This document shows, piece after piece, positions 45,975 to 55,121 of a DNA stretch of 64,000 bases. The position numbers and the translations under genes are program-made. This DNA is from Opitutaceae bacterium (lineage in GTDB: Bacteria > Verrucomicrobiota > Verrucomicrobiia > Opitutales > Opitutaceae), in NCBI GenBank assembly GCA_016795565.1, contig JAEUGW010000039.1:122743-186742 (forward strand). Direction: 5' to 3'. The notes under the pieces were generated by a model that searched no databases, was not told where the DNA came from, and saw nothing but the letters and a program-made list of their open reading frames with translations. The first letter of the stretch is position 1; each line of letters begins with the position of its first letter.

Positions 45975-47705
45975 ATGCCTCGCGGACGATTCGCCCGTTT
46001 CCTGATTCCCGGCTTGATCGGCCTCGCGCTGGCCGCGCGCGCGGAGTTGCCGTTCGCCGGATCGCCGTTCGGGCCCGCCGTGGCGGCGACGTCCCCGGCC
46101 GCAGAGCACCGGAGCACCTCGACCGGCAACCAGCTGGCCCTGCTCAACGGGGGATATGACGCCCTGCTGGTGCGCGTCCATCTCATCCGCCAGGCACAGG
46201 TATCCATCGACATCCAGACCTTCATCTGGACCAACGACGAGTGTGGCCGGCTCCTGATGTATGAGCTGATCGAGGCCGCGCGCCGCGGCGTGCAGGTCCG
46301 CATCATCGCGGACCACATGGTCTCGGCGCAGGACCCCGCGACGGCGGCCTTCCTCGCCACGGTGCACCCGAACCTCGAGGTGAAACACTACCGCCCGGCC
46401 ATGGCCCGGATGAAACCGTCGCGCCTGCAAACGGCCCTCGCCGCGCTGACTTCGTTCCACGGCACGAACCAGCGCATGCACAACAAGCTCATGGTCTTTG
46501 ACGACGCGATCATGATCACGGGCGGGCGCAACATCGAGAACACCTACTTCGACCACTCGACCGAGCTGAACTTCCTGGACCGCGACGTGCTGGCCGTGGG
46601 CCCGGTCGCGCGCGACGCGGCGGATTCCTTCGCGCGCTTCTGGGAATACCGCCATGCGGTCGCGAGCCGCGATCTGGCGGACGTCGCGGCGCTCATCGCC
46701 AGCAACCAGTTTCCGCGCTACGCCACGCGGGCCGACTACGACTTCGGCGGCTACTTCACGGAACTGGACCGCGAGGCGGGCGATGCGGCGCTGATCACGG
46801 CCCGGTTCGCGGCCCGGCTGAAGCCGGTGGCGAAGGTCGCGTTCATCGCGGATGCGCCCGGCAAGGCGCGCGGCTTCCTCTCGCGCACGGCGCACATCAC
46901 CCGCGCCCTGCGCCGCACGCTGGAGCAGGCGCGGGAGCACGTCGTGATGCAGACGCCCTACCTGGTGCTGAGCCCGCCGGCGCGCGAGCTCTTCCGCGAG
47001 ATGCAGGAGCGGAATCCCGGGCTGCGCATCCAGGTTTCGTCGAACAGCTTTGCCTCGACCGACAACCTGCTCGCCTACTCGGCGAATTACCGGCTGCGCA
47101 ACGATTACGTCGAGGACCTGGCCCTGCAGGTGCACGAGCTCAAGCCGCAGCCCGCCGCGCGGTCGGAACTTTTCCCGCAATACGCGCTGATGGCGGAGCG
47201 CGCGCGGGAGCGCATCGCCGCCGGACGGCAGCAGCGGCCGCCCTTCCTCTGCCTGCACGCCAAGTCGCTCGTCGTGGACGCCCGCCTGGCCTTCGTCGGC
47301 TCCTACAACCTCGACCCGCGCTCGGAGAACCTGAACACCGAGGTCGGCCTGCTGGTGGAGGATGCGTCCTTCGCCCGGGAACTGCTGGCCGACATCGCGC
47401 GGGATATGCGCGCCGAGAACAGCTGGGTCATCGCCCGCCGCGACATCCCGCTCAAGCTCGACGCCCTGAACGGCTTGATCGACGGCATCCTGTCGCTCAG
47501 CCCCATCGATGTCTGGCCGATCCAGAACACCAGCAGCTTCGAGCTGCGGCCCGGGGCGGTGGAAGTGCCGCCGGGCGACCCGGCTTTCCACAAGAATTAC
47601 CGCGAGGTCGGGCCTTTCCCGGGCGCGGACGGAACCCTGAGCAACAAGGAAATCCTGACGCGCCTCTACAAGGCCATCGGCGCCCCGCTGACGCCGGTGC
47701 TGTAG
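45975..47705 (+). CDS. Phospholipase D-superfamily protein (cardiolipin synthase-like)
   Basis: The 576-residue protein has a signal peptide or N-terminal anchor (LIPGLIGLALAARA) and two HKD motifs: HNKLMVFDD with His169, Lys171 and Asp176, and HAKSLVVD about 429-436, each followed by G-x-x-N. This is the architecture of PLD/cardiolipin-synthase-type enzymes that transfer phosphatidyl groups. The closest general match is the YmdC/ClsC-type group. The exported start suggests action at the periplasmic side; product not determinable. It is divergent from the lipoprotein gene. Confidence 0.88.
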   Translation: MPRGRFARFLIPGLIGLALAARAELPFAGSPFGPAVAATSPAAEHRSTSTGNQLALLNGGYDALLVRVHLIRQAQVSIDIQTFIWTNDECGRLLMYELIEAARRGVQVRIIADHMVSAQDPATAAFLATVHPNLEVKHYRPAMARMKPSRLQTALAALTSFHGTNQRMHNKLMVFDDAIMITGGRNIENTYFDHSTELNFLDRDVLAVGPVARDAADSFARFWEYRHAVASRDLADVAALIASNQFPRYATRADYDFGGYFTELDREAGDAALITARFAARLKPVAKVAFIADAPGKARGFLSRTAHITRALRRTLEQAREHVVMQTPYLVLSPPARELFREMQERNPGLRIQVSSNSFASTDNLLAYSANYRLRNDYVEDLALQVHELKPQPAARSELFPQYALMAERARERIAAGRQQRPPFLCLHAKSLVVDARLAFVGSYNLDPRSENLNTEVGLLVEDASFARELLADIARDMRAENSWVIARRDIPLKLDALNGLIDGILSLSPIDVWPIQNTSSFELRPGAVEVPPGDPAFHKNYREVGPFPGADGTLSNKEILTRLYKAIGAPLTPVL

Positions 47706-47720
47706 GATGGGGGAGGGCGT

Positions 47721-47758
47721 CGATTTCCATACCGGAGCTGACGCCGGTATGAAAATCG
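47721..47758. repeat. CGATTTCCATACCGG palindrome
   Basis: Arms 47721-47735 and 47744-47758 are complementary at 14 of 15 positions. Its GTCGATTTCCA and TGACGCCGGT pieces recur in the mnmA insertion at 19502-19558. Located 60 nt before moxR. Confidence 0.7.
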
Positions 47759-47817
47759 CGCCCAGCTTTCCTGAGGAAACCGTTTGCGCCGCCGGGGCGT
47801 GTCGCTAGCTTGCCGCC

Positions 47818-48789
47818 ATGAGTGATCATGCTCCCGCCGCCGAAGTTGCCTCCACGCGCGACGCCCTGGCCCGCCTCAAGGCCAACATGCGCCTCACCAT
47901 CAAGGGCAAGGACGATGTCATCGAACAATCGCTGGTCTGCCTGCTGGCCGGGGGCCACCTGCTGATCGAGGACCTGCCGGGCGTCGGCAAGACGACCCTG
48001 GCCTACTCGCTGGCCCGTTCGATGGACTGCACGTTCTCCCGCATCCAGTTCACCAGCGACCTGCTGCCGACCGATGTCACCGGCGTCTCGATCTACGACG
48101 AGACCGTCAAGGAGTTCATCTTCAAGTCCGGCCCGGTCTTCGCCAACGTCGTGCTGGCGGACGAGATCAACCGCGCCACGCCCAAGACGCAATCGGCGCT
48201 GCTCGAGGTCATGGACCGCAGCAGGGTCACGGTGGACGGCGAGGCGCACGCGGTGGGCTCGCCCTTCATGGTCGTGGCGACGCAGAACCCGGTGGACTAC
48301 GAGGGCACGTTCCCGCTGCCGGAGAGCCAGATGGATCGCTTCCTCATGCGCCTGCAGATGGGCTATCCGCAGCCGGGCGATGAGCTGGACATCCTGCGCG
48401 CGCCCCGGCTCGGCTACGATGCCATCGCGCTCAACCCGGTCGTCACGCGCTCGGACGTGCTCAAGATGCAGGCGCTGGCGGGCAAGGTCTTTGTCGAGGA
48501 CAGCGTGCTCGACTACATCCTGAAGATCATCACCGCCACGCGCACGGAGGTGGAGTTCAAGGCCGGCGTCAGCGTGCGCGGCGGGCTCTCGCTCCGCATC
48601 GCCGCCCAGGCGCGGGCGCTGGTGCAGGGCCGCGATTTTGTCATCCCCGAGGATATCCAGGAGACGGCGGGCCCGGTGCTGGCGCACCGCCTGTCGCTGG
48701 CCCGGCAGACCTCCGATGCGCTCGAGGAGCGCCGCACGGTGCTCGCAGCGCTGAAGCGGATCATCGGCGCGATCGCGGTGCCGGAGTGA
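47818..48789 (+). CDS. MoxR-family AAA+ ATPase
   Basis: The 323-residue ATPase has Walker A GVGKTT (~55-60), Walker [16 protein letters not shown], sensor 1 [22 protein letters not shown], and a C-terminal lid. MoxR ATPases act as chaperones that insert metal or assemble von Willebrand-factor-type proteins. Here it is first in a moxR-DUF58-transglutaminase set, an arrangement known from many bacteria. The stop overlaps the GTG of the DUF58 gene. Confidence 0.94.
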   Translation: MSDHAPAAEVASTRDALARLKANMRLTIKGKDDVIEQSLVCLLAGGHLLIEDLPGVGKTTLAYSLARSMDCTFSRIQFTSDLLPTDVTGVSIYDETVKEFIFKSGPVFANVVLADEINRATPKTQSALLEVMDRSRVTVDGEAHAVGSPFMVVATQNPVDYEGTFPLPESQMDRFLMRLQMGYPQPGDELDILRAPRLGYDAIALNPVVTRSDVLKMQALAGKVFVEDSVLDYILKIITATRTEVEFKAGVSVRGGLSLRIAAQARALVQGRDFVIPEDIQETAGPVLAHRLSLARQTSDALEERRTVLAALKRIIGAIAVPE

Positions 48790-50138
48790 GCGGGCGGGAA
48801 ACGCTCAACATTCAACGCCCAACCTTGAACGCTCAACTGACGGCGCCGACTTCGACGTTGAACGTCCCGCGTTCAGCGTTGGACGTTGCCGCCGCCGCCG
48901 CGGCGGCCGACTGGCACGGTCCCGGCGCGCCGGACCGCAAGCGCCGCGGCTTCGACTGGCGGGTCCTGCTCTGGGCGCTCGTGTTTCCGCCGAAGCGGCA
49001 CCGCATCTCGCTCACCGTGCCCGGCCTGTTCCTGATGGGCTTGTCCGTCGGCATCGGCACGGCCGCCTACAACACGGCGAGCAACATCCTGTTCATCACG
49101 CTCTCGCTGCTGCTCGCCTGCCTCCTGCTCAGCGGCCTGCTGTCGTGGTTCAACTTCATGGGCACCTGCTGGCGCCTGCGCCCGTCCGGGGCCTGGCGCG
49201 CCGGCCACGAGACACTGGTCACGGTGGAGGTGGAGAACCGGAAAAGCTGGCTGCCGAGCTACAGCCTGTGGTTCGAGCTGGCCACGCAGCCCCGCCACCT
49301 GCCGCCACCCGACAAGCCGGAGAAGGAGATGAAGATGAGGGAGATTCTGGCCGCGGCGGAGAAACACATCACGCGCGGGCGGATCCACCTGCGCGAGCGG
49401 CTCGAGCCGCGTGGCGCCACGGCGCTGGATTGGGGCGTGAAGCCCGTCCGCCGCGGCGAGGCCGTGGTCGAGCTGAGTGCGGTGGGCTCGCTTTTCCCGT
49501 TCGGTTTCCTGCGGAAGAACATCGGCATGGCGCTGCGGCACGCCGTGCTCGTCTGGCCGGCGCAGGTGGAATACCAGTGGGCCGGCACCGCCTCCGACCA
49601 GGCGGGCTCGTCGGGGCGGCGCACCGCCCGGATCGGGACCGGCGACGACCTGCTGGCCCTCCGCACCTACCAGCGCGGCGATTCACACCGCCTGATTCAT
49701 TGGAAGGCCAGCGCGCGGCTGGGCCAGCTGATGATCCGGCAGTTCGCCGCCGAGAGCCATGACGGCTTCGTGCTGCGGCTCGACACGCCTGCGGCGGTCT
49801 GGATTCACCCGGAGCAGTTCGAGCTGTTGTGCAGCTTCGCCGGCACGCTGGCGGAAGATCTCTATGCCGGCGGCCGCCTGCGCGGCATCACAATCAACGG
49901 CGGCCCCCTGCTGGAAACGCGGCGCATCCGCGACCTTGAGGCCGTGCTCGACGAGCTGGCGCGGCTGCAGCCGTCTTCTTCAGCTGCAGGCGGGGTGCCC
50001 ATACCCCGCGGGGATGATGCCTCGCGGGGTGGGGGCACCCCGCCCACAAGAATCACCAGGAACATCATCACCTTCGCGCCCGAGGGAGCGCGCGGAGTCA
50101 TCGCCCATGTCAACGGTCGCCAAATCGCGTCAGCTTAA
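48786..50138 (+). CDS. DUF58-domain protein with repeat-encoded N-terminus and C-terminal insertion
   Basis: The 450-residue protein has two transmembrane helices (about 77-120) and a DUF58 region with the signature [21 protein letters not shown], then LIHWKASAR. Its first ~34 residues ([11 protein letters not shown] ... [12 protein letters not shown]) are encoded by repeat DNA similar to that in ispG. A second insertion (~402-420, [19 protein letters not shown]) comes from a 22-nt palindrome. The GTG start overlaps the moxR stop, so the repeat sits exactly at the translation-coupling junction. The 3' end overlaps the next gene by 32 nt. The true start might be downstream, after the repeat. 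Confidence 0.85.
   Translation: MSGRETLNIQRPTLNAQLTAPTSTLNVPRSALDVAAAAAAADWHGPGAPDRKRRGFDWRVLLWALVFPPKRHRISLTVPGLFLMGLSVGIGTAAYNTASNILFITLSLLLACLLLSGLLSWFNFMGTCWRLRPSGAWRAGHETLVTVEVENRKSWLPSYSLWFELATQPRHLPPPDKPEKEMKMREILAAAEKHITRGRIHLRERLEPRGATALDWGVKPVRRGEAVVELSAVGSLFPFGFLRKNIGMALRHAVLVWPAQVEYQWAGTASDQAGSSGRRTARIGTGDDLLALRTYQRGDSHRLIHWKASARLGQLMIRQFAAESHDGFVLRLDTPAAVWIHPEQFELLCSFAGTLAEDLYAGGRLRGITINGGPLLETRRIRDLEAVLDELARLQPSSSAAGGVPIPRGDDASRGGGTPPTRITRNIITFAPEGARGVIAHVNGRQIASA
48799..48888. repeat. CAACGTTCAACGC-type repeat at the 5' end of the DUF58 gene
   Basis: TTCAACGC/GAACGTTC-type units form the first ~30 codons of the gene, matching the ispG insertion in type and in frame. Confidence 0.8.
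49989..50044. repeat. GGCGGGGTGCCC palindrome within the DUF58 gene
   Basis: Arms 49989-50010 and 50023-50044 pair at 20 of 22 positions; the outer 12 nt are perfect. It encodes about 19 residues near the C-terminus and keeps the frame open. Confidence 0.85.
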
Positions 50139-52308
50139 CCTCGACGAGCTGCGGCGCCTGAAATGGCTGCTGGGCGGCGCCATGGCGCTGGTGTCGCTGT
50201 GGACGGTCTTCTTCCTCGATGTCGAGGCGTTGGGGCTGGTCGGCGTGGCCGGGACGGCGATCCTCGCGGTGCTGATCTGGCCGCAAATACCCGGCCGGGT
50301 GCCGGCGCTGGTGTGGAAGCTCGCGGTGCCGGCCATCATCGTGGCGATGGGAGCGGATTTCTATTTCAGCCCCGATACCCTGCCGGTGCTCATCCGGCTG
50401 GCCATCCTGCTGGTGCTCTACCGCGCGGTCGCCTACCGGAGGAAGCGCGAGGACCTGCAACTCATCGTGCTGGGCATGTTCCTGGTGGTGGTGGCCGGGG
50501 TGCTGACCTCGGCGCTCGGCTTCGCCTTCCTGTTGCTGTTGTTCACGGCCTGCGGGCTGGGTTTTCTCTTTGTCATCACGCTGCTCGACGCCGCCGAGTC
50601 CGGAGGGGGGCGTTCGCCCGAGGCCGAAACCGCCTGGACGCGCCTCGATGGGCGCCGTTTCTTCGCGCGGCTGCGCGCGGTGGCGGACTGGCGGCTGCTG
50701 GCGTTTGCGGCGGCGCTGTTCACGGCGGTGGTCGCGATGTCGGGCCTGCTCTTCCTCCTCATCCCGCGCTTCGAGCTGGCGAGCGGCTTCTTCCTCGACC
50801 GCTACATCACCCGCAAGAGCCGCACCGGCTTCACCGACACGGTGAAGTTCGGCGACGTGTCCGAGCTGATCCGCGACGAGAGCGTGGCCATGCGCGTGGA
50901 CCTGACGGACGCCACGGGGCTGCGCGAGGCGCCCTACTGGCGGCTGGTCGTGCTCGATGAATACACGCCGGAAGGCTTCAAGGTCTCCGCCGGGCTGAAG
51001 GGCGAGCTGATCCGCGGCCAGCGGGTGACCCAGCAGCTGCGGGGCCGGCAGCTGGGGCGCGAGATCAACGCGGTCGGCGGGGCGTGGACTTTCTACATCG
51101 AGCCCGGCGTGAGCCGGTTCCTGCCCCTGCCGGGCAGCTACGGCATGTTGCGGATGCGCGAGGTGTCGCCCCTGCAGGCCAGCGCCGGGCACCGCGTCGT
51201 GGCGCTGCGGACCGAGCCGATGACGATGACGGCGTTCCAGCTCGATGAGGTGGAGATGACCGCAGTGCTCAACGACGCCCGGTTCCCGCAGTTGCTCGCG
51301 GCGGCGCGGGCGAATCCGCACTCGGGGAGCGGGCTGAACCGCTATGACCCGATGGTGAACCTGCGCGGCCCGGTGGGGGCGGCGAACGAGGCGGTGCTCA
51401 AGCGGGTGGTGGCGGAGATCACCGGCGGGGCGGAGCTTTCCGCCGCGGAATTCACCCGCCGGGCCGTCGGCTGGCTGCAGGCCCGGCACGCCTATGCGCT
51501 GTCGGCGAAGCTGCCGCCGGGTGCGGGCAAGGACGACATCGTGCGCTGGCTCGACTCCAACGAGCCGGGCTTCTGCGAATATTTCGCCGCGAGCCTGACG
51601 GTGCTGGCGCGGGCGGCCGGACACCCGGCGCGCGTGGTGGCCGGTTTCCATGGCGGGGTGCTGAACGCCTTTGAGAACTACTACATGGTGCGGAATTCCG
51701 ATGCGCACGCCTGGGCGGAGGTTTACGATGGGAAGGCCGCGTGGGTGCGGGCCGATCCGACGCCCGGGGCGGTGAGCTCGGCCGCCGAGGGCGCGACACA
51801 GGCGGTGCGGCAGGAGCAGGACAGCAGCTGGTCGGCGCGCGTGGACAGTCTCCGCGTGCTCTGGTATCGGCGCATCGTCAATTTCGACTCCCGCGCGCAG
51901 GTGCAGATGCTCGAGCAGGTGAAGAGCTTCACGACCGACTCCGGCAGTGCGCTGCGGGCGCGGTTCGACGATTTCGCCAAGCAGCTCAAGGCCTGGCTCC
52001 GGCAGCCGTGGGATGCGAAACGCTTCGGACGCACGCTCGGTCTGCTCGCGGGGCTCGGCGCGCTGGGTTGGCTGCTGGTGCGCCTCGGCCAGTGGGCCTG
52101 GTGGCGCTGGCGGCGGTGGCGCCGGCCGCAGTCCTTTGATCCCGTGCGGCTCCAGGCCGGGAAGTGGCTCATCCGCCTGCGGGAAAAAGCCAGCGAGGAT
52201 GTCGTGGTGTCGGAGCTGCAGCGTTTGCGCTATGGCCGGCGGGAGACGTGGCCGGAGCCGCGCGGGGTATTCCGCCGGGCGAAGCTGGCGCGGCGCCGGG
52301 CGCGGTGA
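50107..52308 (+). CDS. Transglutaminase-like membrane protein (DUF3488 + transglut_core)
   Basis: The 733-residue protein begins with about six transmembrane helices (~20-200, DUF3488 type), then an extracytoplasmic domain. The transglutaminase core follows with Cys in NEPGFCEYFAAS, His in SDAHAWAEVY, and Asp in RADPTPG. One more transmembrane helix and a basic C-terminus close the protein. It is the third member of the moxR-DUF58-transglutaminase set and would cross-link or cleave protein substrates at the envelope; substrate unknown. ATG at 50107 overlaps the DUF58 gene by 32 nt. It is convergent with mrdA with no gap. Confidence 0.92.
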   Translation: MSTVAKSRQLNLDELRRLKWLLGGAMALVSLWTVFFLDVEALGLVGVAGTAILAVLIWPQIPGRVPALVWKLAVPAIIVAMGADFYFSPDTLPVLIRLAILLVLYRAVAYRRKREDLQLIVLGMFLVVVAGVLTSALGFAFLLLLFTACGLGFLFVITLLDAAESGGGRSPEAETAWTRLDGRRFFARLRAVADWRLLAFAAALFTAVVAMSGLLFLLIPRFELASGFFLDRYITRKSRTGFTDTVKFGDVSELIRDESVAMRVDLTDATGLREAPYWRLVVLDEYTPEGFKVSAGLKGELIRGQRVTQQLRGRQLGREINAVGGAWTFYIEPGVSRFLPLPGSYGMLRMREVSPLQASAGHRVVALRTEPMTMTAFQLDEVEMTAVLNDARFPQLLAAARANPHSGSGLNRYDPMVNLRGPVGAANEAVLKRVVAEITGGAELSAAEFTRRAVGWLQARHAYALSAKLPPGAGKDDIVRWLDSNEPGFCEYFAASLTVLARAAGHPARVVAGFHGGVLNAFENYYMVRNSDAHAWAEVYDGKAAWVRADPTPGAVSSAAEGATQAVRQEQDSSWSARVDSLRVLWYRRIVNFDSRAQVQMLEQVKSFTTDSGSALRARFDDFAKQLKAWLRQPWDAKRFGRTLGLLAGLGALGWLLVRLGQWAWWRWRRWRRPQSFDPVRLQAGKWLIRLREKASEDVVVSELQRLRYGRRETWPEPRGVFRRAKLARRRAR

Positions 52309-54237
52309 TCACTCCATCTTGAAATTCAGCGGCGCGGAAGCCGCCGGGCGGTCGCGTTTGTCCTGCCAGGCTTGGAGGATGGCCTTGACCACGGGGCCGG
52401 AATAGAGGCCGCCGCCGAAATCCTGGTCTTCCGCGCCCTCCAGCACCACGGCGACGGCGATGCGGGGACTCTCCAGCGGCGCGAAGGCCACGAGCCAGGC
52501 GAGCTCGATGCGGCCCTTCTGGGCCGTGCCGGACTTGGCGCCGCCGGTGAGGCCCTCGACCCGGGCCAAGCGGCCGGTGCCGATCTGGTAGCAGGATTCC
52601 AGGCCGCGGAGGACGGCGTTGTAGTCGGAGGGGGACAGGCCGATCGGCGTGGTGCGCTGGATCGGCCGGCGGGGATCGTGGAGGAGGGTGGGCTTGGTCT
52701 CCGTTTCGCCGCGGGCGAAGGAGGCGACCATGCAGGCGGCCTGCAGCGGCGTGATCAGCGTGTCGCCCTGGCCGATGGCGATGTTGGCGGTGTCGCCGCC
52801 GCGCCAGATGCCGTCGGGCAGGTTGGCGGAGCGCCAGTTCTCCTTGCGCCACTCGGGGTCGGCCACGCGCGGGCTCCGGAATTCCGAGGGCAGCTCGATG
52901 CCGGTCGGGTGATTGAAGCCGAAGCGCTTGGCCTCGGCGGCGAGGAATTGCGGCGTCGTGTCCAGGCCGTATTTGATGAAGAAGACGTTGCAGGACTGGG
53001 TGAGGGCCTTGACGAGGTCCACCTCGCCGTGCACGGCGTTGTGCGCGCAGGGGAAGCGCCGGTTGCCGACCATGATGAATCCGGGGCAGATGATCCGGGA
53101 GACGCCCGGCTCGATGGTGCCGGCGCGCAGGCCGGCGAGGGCCGTGATGATCTTGAAGGTGGAGCCGGGGGGATACTGGCCCTGAATGGCCCGGTTCAGC
53201 CAGCCGCCGGAGGTCTCGATGGCTTTGGCTGATTCGTGGGAGAGCCGGGGCACGAACTCGTTGAGGTCATAGTCGGGCTTGGAGACGAGGGCGAGCACCT
53301 CGCCGGTGCGGATGTCTAGGGCGACGGCCGCGCCGATGCGGCCCTCCATCGCGGTCTCGGCGGCCTGCTGCAGGTCGATGTCGAGGCTGGTGACGATGCT
53401 CTTGCCCTGCACGGGCAGGCGTTTCTCGATCGGCAGGTCCACCTTGTAGCCCGCCGGGTCCACGAGGTAGATGGCGCCGCCGGTCTCGCCCTGCAGCTGG
53501 TCGTCGAAGATTTTTTCCAGGCCGGTGCGGCCGGTGGCGCCCTTCATCTTGAAGGTCAGCAGGTCCTCGCCGGGAAAATCCTCCACCTCGGGATCGTTGT
53601 CCACGCTGGTATAGCCCAGCGCCTGGGCGGCGGCGTTGTGGTAGGGGTAGTAGCGGCTGCTGGACGCATAGACCTGCAGGGGCGAGCTGACCGGGAGGCG
53701 CTCGAGCAGCCGGGCGTATTCCTCCGGGGCGAGGTCGTCGAGCAGCACGTAGGGCAGGAGGAGCGTCTGGTTGACGTGGCGGTTGAGATCGGCGGCGCGG
53801 ACGGTCTCGTGGCGCTCGAGGATGAAGTTGATCTTGTCGAGGTAGCGCTGGGCCACGGCGGCACGGGCGATGCGCTCCATCTGGTCGCCATTGGGCCGCT
53901 CCGCCGCCGGGAGCTGGCGGTAGTTGGCCCTGACCACCTTGTATTCGGCCCGGAACTCGGCGCGAATATGCGGCTCGGCGAGATTGAGCACGACGGAGAA
54001 CCGCGCGCGGTTGTCCACCAGCACGTTGCCGTCGCGGTCGAGGATCCGGCCGCGCGGACCGGGCACGATGACGCGGCGCTGGTTCTGCAGGCGTTCGCGC
54101 TCGCTGTAGAGGCCGGTCTTGAAGAGCTGGCGGTGGGCCATGCCGCTGACCAGCACGATGAGCAGGGCGGCGACGACCCCGTGGAAGAGGAACAGCCGCG
54201 GGTTGCGGGCGCGGTGGGTTTCAATCGTGCGGCTCAT
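52309..54237 (-). CDS. mrdA: Penicillin-binding protein 2 (elongation transpeptidase)
   Basis: PBP2 is the class B transpeptidase of the elongasome. The 642-residue protein has an N-terminal transmembrane helix (about 16-36), a pedestal domain with RGRILDRDGNVLVDN, and the transpeptidase domain. That domain has STFK (Ser359, Lys362), SCN (415-417) and KSGT (~568-571), the last a Ser variant of the usual KTGT. Start MSRTIETHRARNPR at 54237; MELFPRMSRT upstream is possible but less likely. It ends the mreB-mreC-mreD-mrdA run. Confidence 0.95.
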   Translation of the reverse strand: MSRTIETHRARNPRLFLFHGVVAALLIVLVSGMAHRQLFKTGLYSERERLQNQRRVIVPGPRGRILDRDGNVLVDNRARFSVVLNLAEPHIRAEFRAEYKVVRANYRQLPAAERPNGDQMERIARAAVAQRYLDKINFILERHETVRAADLNRHVNQTLLLPYVLLDDLAPEEYARLLERLPVSSPLQVYASSSRYYPYHNAAAQALGYTSVDNDPEVEDFPGEDLLTFKMKGATGRTGLEKIFDDQLQGETGGAIYLVDPAGYKVDLPIEKRLPVQGKSIVTSLDIDLQQAAETAMEGRIGAAVALDIRTGEVLALVSKPDYDLNEFVPRLSHESAKAIETSGGWLNRAIQGQYPPGSTFKIITALAGLRAGTIEPGVSRIICPGFIMVGNRRFPCAHNAVHGEVDLVKALTQSCNVFFIKYGLDTTPQFLAAEAKRFGFNHPTGIELPSEFRSPRVADPEWRKENWRSANLPDGIWRGGDTANIAIGQGDTLITPLQAACMVASFARGETETKPTLLHDPRRPIQRTTPIGLSPSDYNAVLRGLESCYQIGTGRLARVEGLTGGAKSGTAQKGRIELAWLVAFAPLESPRIAVAVVLEGAEDQDFGGGLYSGPVVKAILQAWQDKRDRPAASAPLNFKME

Positions 54238-54246
54238 GCGAGGAAA

Positions 54247-54345
54247 AAGCTCCAAGCACCAAGCGCCAACATCCAGGGAAACTCCAATCAGAAATCATCA
54301 ACCGGCGGAACATGGCTCTTGGTTTGGAGCTAGGAGGTTGGAACT
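54247..54345. repeat. Imperfect palindrome between mreD and mrdA
   Basis: CTCCAAGCACCAAGCGCCAAC on one side and GGTTTGGAGCTAGGAGGTTGG on the other are roughly complementary. It fills the gap and resembles the other dispersed repeats; weak evidence. Confidence 0.45.
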
Positions 54346-54350
54346 TCGGC

Positions 54351-54884
54351 TTACAACGACACCCGTCTTCCCGTCCCGGGGTGGATGGCGGCGAGCTCCA
54401 TGGCGCGGTCCTGCAGGGCCAGGAACCACGGGGTGATGACCAACAGGAGAAGTTGCGAGGCGAGGAGGTCGGAGAACACGCGCAACCAAGCCGAGCCCGG
54501 CCGGGGATTGGCCCCCACCAGGAGGAAGGAGAGGGCGATGACGAGGAACAGATTGGCGAGGAGCGCCACGACGATGCCGAAGACCGCCCCTTCGCGCGGG
54601 AAACGCTGCCGCCCGTAAAGCAGGGTGGCGTGGACCAGGCCGAGCAGCAGCAGGCTGGTGCCGTAGGGCACGGGTTCCACGGCGTCGACCAGCAGGCCGG
54701 TCAGCACGATGGCGATGAGGCCGTGCTTCCGGTCGAGCCGGAGCGCGGAGTAGACGACAAAGAGCCCGCCAACGTAGAAATGCACGCCAGCGTCCGCGAC
54801 GTAATGATTGGTCAGCCCGACGAGCCACCAGAGCAGCAGGTTGGCCGCCGTGACGATGAGCCAGCGCGGATCGTGTTTACGCAT
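54351..54884 (-). CDS. mreD: Rod shape-determining protein MreD
   Basis: The 177-residue protein has five to six hydrophobic segments, short loops, and the small size and order of MreD. The segment RKHGLIAIVLTGLLVDAVEPVPYGTSLLLL resembles the family's conserved G-x-x-D-x-x-x-x-x-P-x-G motif. MreD links MreC with PBP2 and RodA. Sequence conservation in MreD is low, so the call rests largely on the mreC-mreD-mrdA order. Confidence 0.85.
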   Translation of the reverse strand: MRKHDPRWLIVTAANLLLWWLVGLTNHYVADAGVHFYVGGLFVVYSALRLDRKHGLIAIVLTGLLVDAVEPVPYGTSLLLLGLVHATLLYGRQRFPREGAVFGIVVALLANLFLVIALSFLLVGANPRPGSAWLRVFSDLLASQLLLLVITPWFLALQDRAMELAAIHPGTGRRVSL

Positions 54885-54895
54885 GGTTCAATGGC

Positions 54896-54947
54896 CGTAG
54901 CGGCGCTCGGGGGGCGCGGGGACGGCGGTCATAGACCGCCGCTACAG
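54896..54947. repeat. CTGTAGCGGCGGTC-family palindrome between mreC and mreD
   Basis: A left arm GTAGCGGCGCTC and right arm CGGTCATAGACCGCCGCTACAG form an imperfect inverted repeat directly after the mreD start region (upstream of it). Same family as 34348-34484 and 59471-59572. Confidence 0.75.
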
Positions 54948-54988
54948 GATTGGCGTGTGCCTTCATCCCCGCCCAACACCCGTTTCCT

Positions 54989-55083
54989 GTCATTCTGAGC
55001 GAAGCGAAGAATCCAGCCGGAGCATCGCCTCCGCGGTGGTGCGACGTAAATCCGGATGGATTCTTCACTCCGTTCAGAATGAC
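54989..55083. repeat. CTGAGCGAAGCGAAG-family palindrome, copy 2
   Basis: Arms 54989-55014 and 55058-55083; the right arm is identical over 26 nt to 8502-8527. It lies between mreC and mreD, next to a second palindrome (54896-54947). Confidence 0.85.
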
Positions 55084-55121
55084 CATCCGATGCTGAAGGC
55101 GCACTCCGGGGTGGTGGCGCA

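Noticed and set aside
45936..47591. 551-codon ORF on the minus strand
   Set aside because: Antisense to the phospholipase D gene, which has both HKD motifs.
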